NCBI GenBank assembly: GCA_018697195.1
Contig: CM031858.1
Span: 94,204,298 to 94,268,297 of the forward strand
Reading direction: 5' to 3'
DNA length: 64,000 bases
DNA from: Certhia americana
Lineage: Eukaryota > Chordata > Aves > Passeriformes > Certhiidae
The notes under the pieces are model-generated. The model was not told where the DNA came from. It was given only the letters and a program-made list of their open reading frames with translations, and ran no database searches. Below, one piece after another: positions 39,961 to 51,698 of the stretch (position 1 is the first letter of the stretch; each line of letters opens with the position of its first letter). The translations under genes and the position numbers were made by a program.

Positions 39961-41770
39961 ATGGATCGTAGCAGAGAGGCAGAAATGGAGTTACGGAGAT
40001 CCTCCAGCCCTGGCAAGCTAGGCAAGAACGACATGGATGCTGACAGGACCATGTGCCACAGCTGTTGCATCTGCGGTAAAAGTTTCCCTTTTCAGAGCTC
40101 CCTGTCACAGCACATGAGGAAGCACACAGGTGAGAAGCCCTACAAATGCCCTTACTGCGATCACAGAGCTTCCCAAAAGGGCAACCTGAAGATTCACATC
40201 CGCAGTCACAGGACAGGCACTTTAAGTCAGGGGCATGAGGCAGAGATGGGAGAGGTGCAGCTGGGGGAGATGGGCGTTTCAGAGGGCCTTGGCGGGTGCA
40301 CCAGTCCCACTAAAAGTACGTCTGCCTGCAACAAGATCTTGAATGGCACCGCTCAGGTTGATAGCAGCAAGATCTTGCTGAGAAGCAGCAAGAAGGAGGT
40401 CACAGAGATGGCACCAGCTGAGGAGGATGGCAAGCTGACCTCTTATCAGTGCAGCTTCTGCAAAAACAAATTCGAAAGGAAGAAGGACCTGGAGCAGCAC
40501 CTGCACCAGGTCCACAAACCGTTCAAGTGCAGGTTGTGCAGCTACATGACCCTGAGGGAGGAGACACTGTTAAACCACATAGAGAAAGACCATATAACAG
40601 CTCAGGTCCCCAATGGGGAGACCTACACCGAGAATGGCAAGAGCGAGCTGAATGCGGGCGAGTTCCCGTGTGAAGTCTGTGGTCAGACCTTTAGTCAAAC
40701 CTGGTTCCTGAAAGCTCACATGAAAAAGCACAGGGGATCATTTGATCACGGGTGCCATATTTGCGGCAGGAGATTCAAAGAGCCCTGGTTTCTCAAAAAC
40801 CACATGAAGTCGCATGGCCCCAGGTCTGGGAGCAAAAACAAACCAAAAAATGATCTGGAGCTGATTGCCACTATCAATGACGTGATACAAGAGGAGACAA
40901 TTGTGACAGGCCTATCTCTGTATGAAGTTTGCACCAAGTGTGGAAATCTGTTTACAAATATGGAAAGCCTGAAAGTGCATAATGCTGTTCACTACCGTGT
41001 GCAGCCAGGCAGCACTGGGGATAAAGCTGAGGGCTTGACTGATGAGAGCCTGAGCTCCTCCGTAACCAAGCAGTTTTTCTTGCAGTGTCTCAATCTACGT
41101 CCATCTGTAGGGACGGATAGAGTTACGAGAGGACAGCCTGGGAAGAGAGTAGCTGAGCTGGATCCGGTCAGCAGTTACCAAGCTTGGCAGCTGGCCACCA
41201 AAGGAAAAGTAGTAGAGCCCTCAGAGTACGTGAAGTATGTAGGATGGGATGAGGCCTTGGCAGATGCAGACGTGACTTATGACAAGGATAAGAGGGAGTA
41301 TATACTTGTCAACCAGGAGAAGCGCAAGCGAGACCAGGACTCACCCAGCAACCCCAAGAAGAAGAGCTGCACCAGCGGGCGCCTGGAGAAAACTGGCGGT
41401 GTCCCAGTGGGGGAGAGCTGCCCGCTTGCCCCAGGGGATCTGGACTATCGCCCTGCCTCACGGCAGAGCCGGCGGGCCACCCAGAACAAGTCCACCGAGT
41501 GCTTTGAGTGTGGGAAAATCTTCCGCACCTACCACCAAATGGTGCTGCACTCGCGGGTGCACCGCAAGGAGCGGAGGAGCTGCAGCGAGGGCGGGACAGC
41601 CGCCCAGCCGGACCGCTACGGCTCCAGCAGTGAGGAAGGGGACTCAGGATCTGTCAGCGGGCCCAGCACCCCTGGATCTGCATCTGCCCCGGAGGACTCG
41701 GCCACCTCTGGCTTGGGAGAGGAGGGGGCTGAGGAAAGCTCGGAGGAGGGAGCAGCCAACCCCTTGCTAG
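39961..41770 (+). CDS. ZNF516: ZNF516, first coding exon (N-terminal 603 residues plus one base; partial)
   Basis: Nuclear C2H2 zinc-finger transcription regulator. In mammals it is reported to activate brown-fat genes with PRDM16 and to recruit CtBP/LSD1-type corepressors. The start at 39961 (MDRSREAEMEL) matches the family N-terminus. An in-frame ATG at 39874 would add 29 residues in a poorer context. Eight C2H2 fingers are visible, Cys/Cys/His/His at 35/38/51/55, 63/66/79/83, 164/167/180/185, 190/193/206/211, 237/240/253/257, 265/268/281/285, 324/327/340/344 and 514/517/530/534. Only fingers 1-2 are joined by the TGEKPY linker. A bipartite basic nuclear signal lies near 454-468 (KRKR...KKK) and a Ser/Glu-rich acidic tract at 553-598. 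The exon ends at CTAG|GTAAGA, splitting a codon after its first base (phase 1). Mammalian ZNF516 is about 1160 residues, so roughly half the protein, including any later fingers, lies beyond the window. No frameshift or internal stop is seen. The related ZNF536 is the main alternative, but the sequence around fingers 1-2 and the N-terminus fit ZNF516 better. Confidence 0.9.
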
Positions 41771-41844
41771 GTAAGATGGCTCCCAGCTTTGCCCTAGAAA
41801 TTGTTGTTGGTCTCCATGTCTCCTGGTCTGGGACACAGCGATGA
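41771..41844 (+). other. ZNF516: Readthrough coding tail past the splice donor (possible short isoform)
   Basis: If the donor at 41771 is not used, the frame continues for 24 more codons (GKMAPSFALEIVVGLHVSWS...) to a TGA at 41842-41844. The tail is hydrophobic and resembles no domain. With the AATAAA about 95 bases later it could end a truncated protein that keeps all eight fingers seen here. It is equally consistent with plain intron sequence. Confidence 0.3.
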
Positions 41845-41936
41845 CCAGAGGGAGAAGTACGAGACAGAATGGGAGAGTTTTAAAGGGCCTGTGCCCGCTG
41901 CTTGTCTCAGTGTGGCAACTTGTTTCTGGTGCAGAT

Positions 41937-41942
41937 AATAAA
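41937..41942 (+). terminator. AATAAA polyadenylation signal just inside the intron
   Basis: A canonical hexamer lies 93 bases after the readthrough stop, followed within 10-35 bases by a GT-rich stretch (GATGATGTTTTTGTAACGTG) of the kind that serves as a downstream element. AATAAA is common by chance in AT-rich introns, so use is uncertain. Confidence 0.35.
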
Positions 41943-44900
41943 AGTAAGATGATGTTTTTGTAACGTGCCAGTGAGCTTGTATTTTGATGAAAGACACCTG
42001 AGAAGTATTTTAGTTGCCTATAGCAACACTGTAGGATAGGGTAGTGTTTTCCCTAGATATCTTGGGGGCTGTTTTTCCACAATTCATGGGTGTCTTGTGC
42101 AGTGTTCTGCCTGCAGTGTACAGGTGTAGCCTGCGTAGCGTAGCCCCAAAGCACATAAACTTGTTAAGCGCCAGCATGAGAGGAGTCTCTCTCCTCTTCT
42201 CCGCTTCACTTCCCAAATTGTGTTTATAACTCCAAAGGCTATAATTAATCTCTCTGGATTAAAGCGGTCCTTTGAGCCCAATGCTACTAAATGGAACAAA
42301 TTATTCTCCAAATAGCAGCAAAGTAAATATTTAAAAGAACACCATTAAGCACTTTTGTATCTTTTTTTTTTTTAATCCTTTATTTTTGTTGTTCACCATG
42401 CTTTGTTTATAATACCCTTTTAGAAATGTGAGATTAACCATTATTTCCTTACTAGCCCTTCTGCTGGTTTTTGTTTGTTTTCTGTTCAGTGAAAAAAAAT
42501 TATTTCCTCTCATTTTCATTCCTTTTATTGTGAAGAACACAGTTATCTATAGAGTTAAACTCATTTTCAAGACCATGGTGGATGAAGTAATCTGCAGCAT
42601 TGTGGAAGAGAGTAGGTTCATTCAATTACCTTGCTCTTTCAGGATATTATACAATGTTGCCTTTTCTCCTGTCTTCAGACCCCACAGCAACAAAGCAACA
42701 TTTTCCAGAATTGTGAATTGTTGAATGTTTTTTATAAATTTTTTGAAGCAATGTTGGATATATTCAAATTAATCCAAGAACGCCTTTTTTTTTAATGCTT
42801 TTTCACCTTTCCATAAATAAACAACTCCAAAAAGTTTAGTGACAAGCTAGATTCTTACAGATTCGTAAGTATTTGCAGTATGATTACTTGCACATTTAAA
42901 AGACTCAGAATTTGGCTTTCCCATCTGCTGTTGGATTCTTGAACACTTGAATTTCTTTATGGGTACATGCCTACTTTTTGTGCAAGTCCATCAGCTGCCA
43001 CCTGAAACACTTTGGTACAGCTAACACAAGGTGTGGTGATGAAATTGCAGCTTTGTCTGGAATTAAATGGTGCTGCCATTTTTCACCAGTGTAATGTACA
43101 GTGATAAGAACTGCTGCGGTGGAAAGCCATCCCTCTGGAGATGGGCTGAAAACACCACAACACTTCATGGTATGATTTTCAAATAGGTAAACTCTTGTTC
43201 CATGCTCTCCATATTTTATTTCTAACAAGAGGAGTTGTCTTATATCTTTGCCTGTTCTGCTTCTTGCCTCAGCTCAGGCTTTGAGCCCTTGTTGCAGGAG
43301 GAAAAGGGGAGATTTAGAGTCAAACAGCACTTTGCTGTCATAGGAATTAAAGTTACTGGCTTAAATGATGCCAGCAACTGGAATCTCCCTTCTTTAGTGC
43401 CAAATTCATTCTTGTTTGCTTTAACTGTAAAGAAGCAGCAAACTGGTGGGCTTGAATAAAGGCACATTTTGGAAGAGGGATATATTTGCAATGATTTGCT
43501 GGGAAGGTGGCTGCTTCATTTTGTATTTGCTAACATCACAGCTGAAGAGCTAATCAAGTATTTAATTGGCTAATGAGAAACATTTCAGTGCAAGAGAAAT
43601 GTTGCCAATTAAGAAAGGGCTTTTTCACTCAAATCACTGTCTCAATGAAGAGAACCTTTTTTACAAGTGACAAAGTTTTTTAATTGGAAAGGAAGTTTTA
43701 AGGTTTTTTTGCTTATTTGTTTTGGTATGTTTAAAAGAAGTTTTCATAGATAAATGTTCAGGACTAAAGTTTCCCAATTGTCTCTTTTTGGTATGCAGGT
43801 TTATTGGCACTGCCCTGGTATTGTGTTCAAAGGAACTGGGGTCCTTCTGTCCAGCAAGCTGTAGGATTAAATTTACTCTTTTGCAGATTCTGCTGTTAAG
43901 AGGGTTTTTTTCCCTCTCCCTTATGAGCAGTAACTTAAGGTGCACGGAATATAGGCCAGATTCTGCCCTCATAGATGTGCCTGTAAAAATGAGGTGTTCT
44001 AGTATGGCCTTGAAGCACATTTTGTCCTAGAACTGCTGTAGTTTGCAATCCTTTGCTGCAGCTTTTTTTAGTTACTATTCCAGGTGAAGAATTTCCATCA
44101 AGGATAGAGCACCAGCCCCATGGACAGGCTTCCTCCCCAGTGGAGGCAGACAAGCAGGACTCTCAGTTCCTGTTCCTGAAATTATTTCTACAGCATTATT
44201 TTTACTCAGGCCGTAATCAGGAAAATCTCGTGCTACTCAAAAGGTTATACAATATCTGGTTTTTGGATTTTTTTTTGTTCTTTTTACTTTCTTATCTTCA
44301 CTCTTTCTTTCCCCCTTTGACGCATTACTATGTTATCCTGTGTCAGAAAAGGGCCTTGAGACTTCCAAGTATTGAGGGTTGTGGCCTTGACTCAGCTGAA
44401 AGTATCTTTTTGTGCATTTAATTCCTAATAATCTGAGAAGTGCAGTTGACTCACAGTGTCTTGCAGCAGGGAAGCTGGCAGGGCACCTCTGTTGTCACTT
44501 CAGGCCAGCAGGTGTAGGGTCTGAGGGTGGCAGGAGCAGGGAAGTATTGACAGGACTCCCTGGGAGAAGAGCAAGAATTGGGGTTGAGAGCCTCTAGGGC
44601 AGGCACTCCCTTGTTCTTAACACATCTGGAATTTGCCCCTGCTGCCTTTGTCGAGGTACATCATGATTACTCAGGCACTGGGATGTAGTGTTGCAAACCC
44701 AGTTTATCAGTTGCCAGGGGTAAACTGGCTGACTGCAAAGTGTACTTCATCTGGTTGAAGTAAAGGTTAAAAATGAGTTTTCTAGAGTTACACACGGTGT
44801 ACTCTGTGATACCTGTCATGTAGAGATCAGGCATGATCAGTATTTCTGCTTTGTGTGACAGCCATGTGGGAAGAGGTGGCTCAGGGTTCATTTGCTTTGT

Positions 44901-45599
44901 TGAGATCAGACTTCAAATATTTTTGAGCTATTCCTGCCCCAGACGATTCTCCATTTTTGTCATTCACACCACTTACAAAACTACCTGAATGTTCATCAAG
45001 TTGCATCCAAAGCTGTGTGAGCCATCTATAGGTTGTTGCTCACCTCTTCCCCAAATTGCATTTTTTGGTTGGGTTTTTTTCATGATTTTCATTTTTCCCT
45101 TAAAAGAACCCCAGAGATATGACTGAGAGAGTAGAGAGCGGTTATATATGTGCTGATAAAAGTGAAAGGAAAACACTATAATCTTTCAGCTTCTCACCTC
45201 AAGTGTAGTTTTACATGTATCGAAGTAATTTAATTGGGTGGTTGGTATTTTTAAGGCAAGAGCCCCTTCATTGCCATGGTGGTTTTAGCAGTGAAGGTGT
45301 TGGGGTTTGTTACATTAGGCTCTATGTCAGTCCTGAAATGAAGAAGGAAGAATAATTTTTGAGGCTGTGACTGCTGTTGGCAGGTGGAAAGATGAGGAAA
45401 AGAAGTGAAAAGAATTTCAATACCTCTTGGTTCTTGGCAAGCATGGAGTAGAAGCACAGACCTGAGATAGCCCAGTCAGTGAGGAAGTGCCGTAAAAATG
45501 GTACTTCTTGCACGTGAGTGTCAGTCTGGAGTGGAAGTAAATCTTAATCTAGGAGGGGAAAACAAAGAAAAGAAAATAAAAAAGAAAATAAAATTAGCA

Positions 45600-45632
45600 T
45601 TTCCTTTATAGGCTTTATGCCTATAAAGGAAA
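45600..45632. other. Perfect 14-bp inverted repeat with 5-base loop
   Basis: The arms at 45600-45613 and 45619-45632 are exact reverse complements around TTTAT, with TCCTTTATAGGC in the left arm. It is too short for a microRNA precursor, and no transposon termini or target duplication are seen. It could be a small MITE relic or chance. Confidence 0.85.
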
Positions 45633-45879
45633 AGAATGCTGCTTCTAGCATGGCCATGTCAGGGAAGGACATGAGGGAAAGGAGAGGATGTATCACCTTG
45701 GAATGCTGCTCCAGTGAAAACCATCTTGTCTGTTCTGTTTCCTTTATATTCTGGCTCCATTCTCCCTTCTCTTTGCCTTTTTTCCCCTTCTATCAGACTC
45801 CTCTGAATTTTTTAGATGCTTTATGGTGAGTCTGATTCACTTGTACTACACACATGCTCTTTCTGCTTCACTGGTCAGT

Positions 45880-46250
45880 GCAGGAAGGGGCTGATGGTGG
45901 ATGAGGACTGTTGTGCTGGGCCCTGTACCAATACTGCTTTCAGCCCAAGAAGCTCATAACCTGACCGAGGTGCACAAAAGGCTGTGCAGAATATAAAAAA
46001 ACCCCTCAAACAGTGAATACAAAGCAGTGGTGTGTGGCTGTGCTTGGTTATGTCAGGAATCACATGGTGGGAGCTGCTTAGAACATGGACACCATGAAGG
46101 AGTGGGATGAGATGGGAGTAAGGTGCAGGGTGGAGAGAAAGGAGAAGAGGGGAAGGCAGAGAGAAGCAGGACCCTGGTGAAGGGAGCTGAGCTGCATGAT
46201 GAGGTTTCAAGGGGAATGGAGGGCTGAAGAGAGGTGTGCAATGGCATTGG
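45880..46250. other. Purine-rich block of unknown origin
   Basis: The plus strand is G/A-heavy, strongest at 46100-46200 (runs such as GGAGAGAAAGGAGAAGAGGG). The minus-strand ORF at 45875-46288 is a Ser/Leu/Pro/His-rich by-product of this bias. It resembles the 27640-28445 block in composition, but I could not align the two by eye. Confidence 0.35.
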
Positions 46251-46850
46251 AGTTCAAACTCTCCAAGGCAGTGCTGGGTGGCTTGCACTGGAGCTGTAAA
46301 GGCTCATGATGTGCTGTGCTCAGGTGGCTAACTGCAAGAAGATTTCCATGTGGAAACCAGAAGCTCTGGACCTCTTTGTGTTCATTACATTCCAAAAAAC
46401 TCTTAGAAGAACATGGCCAGAGACCGATTTAGTATCTTGTTCAGTAAACTGAAGAAGAGACAGCTGCCTAGAAATTGCTTACAGGTTATACAGTCTTGGG
46501 AATGTCACATATACCATTTATCCCATGCCTGTTTTATGAAAATCCTATATGTAAACTGTAATACTTGAATAGAAACCTAACATTAGCAAGTTCTGTGGAA
46601 GAAGAGTATAGGGAAGATCTATGAACCATAAATTTGGACTTTGTTTTGCTCAGATATGCATTGCAACAAGTCAAAGAGCTGGAACTTTATTGAGAATTGC
46701 ATCTTTTCAGAAATCTTTAGATGTAAAATATTTCAAAAATATAATAATTCAAAAGTTGTTTAGAGCTTCTTTAATATTTTAGTAAAGCAGCAAGGCTGTT
46801 TTGGGAGGAAAGCAACAGTAAGACTAAAACAGCTAAGCAAATTAAATTAG

Positions 46851-46864
46851 AAAAAAAAAAAAAA
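46851..46864. repeat. Poly-A tract (14 A)
   Basis: An uninterrupted run of 14 A after AAATTAG. Similar A runs occur at 37598-37611 and 49263-49276. No retrocopy body is seen beside any of them. Confidence 0.85.
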
Positions 46865-48439
46865 GTATGGTAATTCCAGAAAACAGAGCTAGTTCTAGTA
46901 GATGTTTTCTGTTGCTAGCATGAGTGTATAGAACAGCTGCCAATATCCAGTACCAGGACTTCATTGTTCTTACATGAAAAAGTGTTTCTCTGTGTGCAAG
47001 GGGAGAGTTTCTCCACTATGTAGAAATCAAACATTTTTACTACATATCTTGATTAATTACACTTCAGATGCTTCTCATGCCAGACTCACTTACTGTAAAT
47101 CCCACAGTTTGGTGCTGCTAAAGGCAGTGCTTGCTCTTGGGGCATTTTGCACTAAATGATAACTTATTCTATATGTACAGTCTTAAGTATGTTTAAGTTA
47201 TTTAGCATATTTAGTTTGCTGAAGGAGCATATAACAAACTGGAGAATGTTTCAGTGCTGGACAATTGGTAACTATTGCCCCAGGCTTCCAAGAAATAAGG
47301 CAGTTTCAAGAAGGAACAGGGTCTCAGCACTGTGAAGATAAGAGTGTTATGCTGTGATTACACATTCACCAGTTAATTTGGGTGTTGCTGAGGGGTAGTT
47401 GTTGGAATATAAAACCCTCTCAGCTTTACAACTCCAACTAATTGTTTGGATTCTTAACTTCAGTGAGATCAATGAAACTCTAGGACATGGAATTGCAAGT
47501 AAATTGATGATTTAAATCATAGGGTAATTTGGGCAGAGGCAAGGACCCTGTGCTAGCAGTAAGAGAGATCCATTAGATGTTGGTTGGGGCTTAGAAGAGT
47601 TCAGCTGTTCCTTAAAGCAAATTTGGACTAGATATGTTCCCTGGTTTGTTACCTAGTTTGAACACATCTAATAATACCATTTAGAAATTTCTCTTTCATA
47701 TCTGCCTTGCTGTAATGTACACAGTCCAGTCCTGACACATATTAGCAAAGCCATGTGTAATGTGGTATTTTCTCATGATCTGATGCTTCTTCTGCAAAAC
47801 ACTGCAGGTTCAACCACCATTTTTAGTAATGTTCTGTGTGTTTCTCCACAGCAGCACTTCGTTACCTTTTTCCTCCCCTTTGGACTCTTGTACTCTCCTG
47901 AGGACTGCAGATTATATTTCCTATGTGAGGATATATATTCTTGTGGTGTTGCCTTCAGCAATAGGTTTTTCTTTTATTTCTCTAACTGTGGGTTGATCTT
48001 AACAGGAAGAACTACTGAGGAAACAGAATAAAATAGAAATTATGCTGATTGTCCCAAGTAAATGGATAGCAAGAAAAAATCTGGCAGCCAGGATCAATGC
48101 TGTGTCTGCTGAGAGGAGAGGAAAAGAGAAAAGCCATGGGACATCAAAAAAGTGGTTAAAACCTCCCTTACCAGGTGCACCTCACGCCCATGAAGTTGCT
48201 TGCCCTGTCTGTGTTTCAGGCTGATGGTGGGAGCTGTACTTCAAGAAACCCATGCAGAAAGTGTTTGATTGGAACAGGGCAGCAATGCTTCGACATAAAG
48301 CAGTCTGTACCCTCTCATGCTGTCCATTAACCTGACATCATACCGACTAAGGAACATGCAACAATTGCCCTGTAGGAATCTTAGGTGAATTCCACTGTGT
48401 TCCTGATTACCAGACTTTGCTCTGCATTACCAAGGCCTG

Positions 48440-48517
48440 TTTTAGTCATGTAAGTTGGGTGGGTTTAGCCATGTAAGGTGGGTTTAGCCATGTAAGGTGG
48501 GTTTAGCCATGTAAGGT
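48440..48517. repeat. 19-bp minisatellite (three perfect units plus one diverged)
   Basis: GGGTTTAGCCATGTAAGGT is repeated exactly at 48461-48479, 48480-48498 and 48499-48517, preceded by a diverged copy (TTTAGTCATGTAAGTTGGG, from 48441). Perfect units suggest recent expansion, so the copy number may vary between individuals. Confidence 0.95.
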
Positions 48518-51266
48518 GGATGGCCAGCAAGAGTGTTAAACAACAATTCAAGTTTCTCTTGAAATGGGGCATGGTGATGAGGAACAGATAACACACAGTC
48601 AGCTCAGGTCAGAACTAAGGATTGCTGGCTGAGCTTGGAATACTTTAGCAGATTAATGACTTCTTGTCACAGAGATTGCCTTTATTGTTGCTCAGAGACA
48701 ATTTCTTATGCAGTGTTTTGGAAGTTATTAGACCAACTGTAGCACTACTTTTATTCCTTGTAAACATTTCAGTATGTTCAGTTCTTCAGTACAGAAGAAC
48801 TTTGTGCATGTCAAAGATACTTCTGCTGTATTTAGCTGTAATTGTTATTGTTTCTTTTTTGCAGGTTACCATATGCAATAACAAGTGACACAGTGAGATA
48901 GAAGTATTACTTATTATTATTGTAGTTGTACTTCTGTGATGTGAGCAACCAAAACACAGCTCAGCTTGGAAGAAAAATGCAAGGTGCTAAGAGAGAGATA
49001 GGTATACCCAGCCTTTATTTTATCTCTTAGGTAGCAAGGAAGTGAGTGTAGTTTCTTAAAGGTGGGTGATAGTAGGATAAGCTTTCCCATGAAGCTTATA
49101 GAAAATGCCCAAGATTATTTCTTCATACTACTACTACCACAGTTTTTGGAAATGTTGTCCCAAGAGCTGCTTCAAAGGACTGCTTTTGTCTTTGTTTAGT
49201 CCTTTCTGAGCTGTCAGTCACCGTTCCACACTTACCATATACCAGCATGTATGGTAACATTTAAAAAAAAAAAAAATTCCATGGGTATGAAAAACTATTG
49301 ACCATCTTGGTTTCAGTTTATGCGTTCAAAAGTACTTCTTTATGCTTAAGTCAGTTGTACAGGGATTCCAGTGTTCATACTAGGCTTTTAGTTCTTCTTC
49401 AGTAAATATGATAGATGTCTGCATATAGGGATGTGCACTTGGAAATCCAGCTGCATAGAACCACAGTTTTAACAAACCCCTCACTTCTTAACACCTGCCC
49501 TGGCCTTGCTGCCTTGTAAAAGTCAGTTTAGGATCTCTGGTAATTCTTTGTACTGGTTGTTTCTATTACATCAAACTATAGTGTGTGAAATACTGCTTTG
49601 TGACATTTATAGTCAAAAGATCACATTGTGTAGTGCTTTTATTTTCAAGCAGTTTCTGATCGGTGTGTGAGGACTGCCTCCCCCTAGCTAGTAAAACAAG
49701 ATTCAGGCAATGAAAATTGTGATGGTAGTGGTTTAGTTCATCTGATTCCCAAAGACTTTGGTAGCTCCATGACTGTGCTTAGTGGGATTCTACTGATCTG
49801 TAAATGACTGCTAACGAGGGGCTTGTATAAGTGTCTTTAATGTTAAATCTTTCTGCTGTTCTTAACATTATGGTTAACAGTTTGCCATCAATCGAGAGTC
49901 ATATTTTCTTTTTTAATGCATTAGGTTTGCCAGTATGCACTCTCAGTGGCTGGGGTGGGCTGAATTCTGCAGGAGCTGAAATGTGGGGGAGTCCCAGGGC
50001 TGCACAGGGTATAAAAGTAATGTGTGGTTGGGCCTAGCATTGGTAGATAATTTGTTTTCTGCAGGTGTGTTTTGCAAATACAAGTTTTACTAGGTCTCAC
50101 TTGACTTCACTTTATTACTTTTTAACCCAGTAGTCTCATTCAGGCACTGGATTACTTTACTGAGAAAGGGCCTGACTGTGGTACCACTTGTATCAGTAAA
50201 AGTCAAGAGCAACTTTGCTGCAGTTAAGGGAATCCTTTATGATGGGAGCATCGATAGCTTTTCTTATTCTGTTTTATTTTGATTGCCTACAAGATTTATC
50301 TTCAACAAGCCTGTATTTTTTAGGGACATGAAAAGCATATAGTGAATTTTATTGAAACTGTGTAGGAAAACTTCTGAGGTTTGCATTATAATTTTCAGTG
50401 CCTTAGGCCTTGATTGAGACTTTTGGATCCTTGAACTTGGTGTGTGATTGCTACTCTCCCGTATTTTGTAACTGACAGGTAGACATTATTTTCGGTGCCC
50501 TGAATGGATTTGTAAATGTGTAGGGAACTTACTTTCATGGTGAATTTGTTTTTCTTATTTATTGATAGCATGGGTTTGGACTGGAAAATTGCAGAATACT
50601 TTGTCCCTGATACGACAGTAGTTTTAACTGCTGGCTTGATTTTAAGCATATGATTAGTCAGATTGGAATGATTGTTAACTGCTTTGTTGAACCAATTGGC
50701 ACCTAATGATCTGAGATTAGAGAAGAATAGGGAAATCTTTATTTCTGTAATCATAGCCAGTGTAAATTGCATATCCTGAAATGTACCATAGCATGCAAAC
50801 TTTACAGAGAATAAGACTAGTGGAGGAGCAAGTCTCAAAATTGTCTTTTGTGGATACTCAGTTGATGGATTTGGTTATGCTTTAGCAATGCTGAGGGCAA
50901 AAATCCTACCCTTCATCCTTTTAAGGTGCAGAATCTCTGTTGAGAAAGTGTCCGTGTGAAAGACAAAAGTACTTGCTCAGTTGATCATTATTGTTACTTT
51001 GATATGGGTACTTAGTTAAGATGGATTTTGAGCATGAGGTACTCATCCTTGTATAGGATTCATGGGGGAAGATTTGTCCTGCTGCTTTCAGAACTTGGTT
51101 TTCCAGGTTGAAAATCTCAAACCTCAGTTATTACTTCATTATCTCTGTTACTTTAAATAACAGAAAAACAAATAGCCATTAAAATGATTGTTTTTGTCAT
51201 ATTATAGGTATGAAACTAAAAAGTTCAGTTTTGTTTGGGAGCCAGAAGCTGGGATTTACTCCAAGT

Positions 51267-51270
<4 letters not shown>

Positions 51271-51325
<55 letters not shown>

Positions 51326-51335
51326 TCTTTTTTTT
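51271..51335. repeat. (TC)23 microsatellite followed by T-rich tail
   Basis: Uninterrupted (TC)n from 51271 to about 51317, then T runs broken by one C up to 51335. It is a long homopyrimidine/homopurine mirror-capable tract, able to form triplex DNA under supercoiling. Confidence 0.95.
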
Positions 51336-51659
51336 AAAGGATGCAAAATCATGGGGTTTATTTATTTATTTAAAGACTAAATTTAGGGTTAGTATGTAGT
51401 ATAAGGCACTCCCAAACCTTGTGTTTCTTTGAGATAACAAATTCATCAGGCAGTTGAAGGCATCAGCTACACCTAACAGCACTTCAGAGGTGTGTGTTAT
51501 CTTAGGATAGCATATGTCTTGTGATGTCTTACTGCTTAAATAGCATTTGAGGCAAGCTGTTGTCAGCAAAACCTAAATATTTGGTGGGGAAAAAAAAGCA
51601 TAACCACAAGGGAAATATATGGGTTCTTTGGGAAATGTGAATCTCAGGTCTAAAGGGCG

Positions 51660-51660
<1 letters not shown>

Positions 51661-51690
<30 letters not shown>

Positions 51691-51698
51691 CCCCCCCC
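51661..51698. repeat. T30 C8 homopyrimidine tract
   Basis: Thirty T are followed directly by eight C. The pyrimidine bias then continues to about 51717. It lies about 330 bp after the (TC)n array. Confidence 0.95.

Noticed and set aside
41279..41770. 163-codon plus-strand ORF in another frame of the zinc-finger exon
   Set aside because: An Arg/Ala/Pro-rich shadow caused by the high GC at third positions of the ZNF516 frame; it stops exactly at the exon end.
50395..50838. 147-codon minus-strand ORF
   Set aside because: No recognisable domain; composition follows the AT-rich intron, so chance is the simplest explanation.
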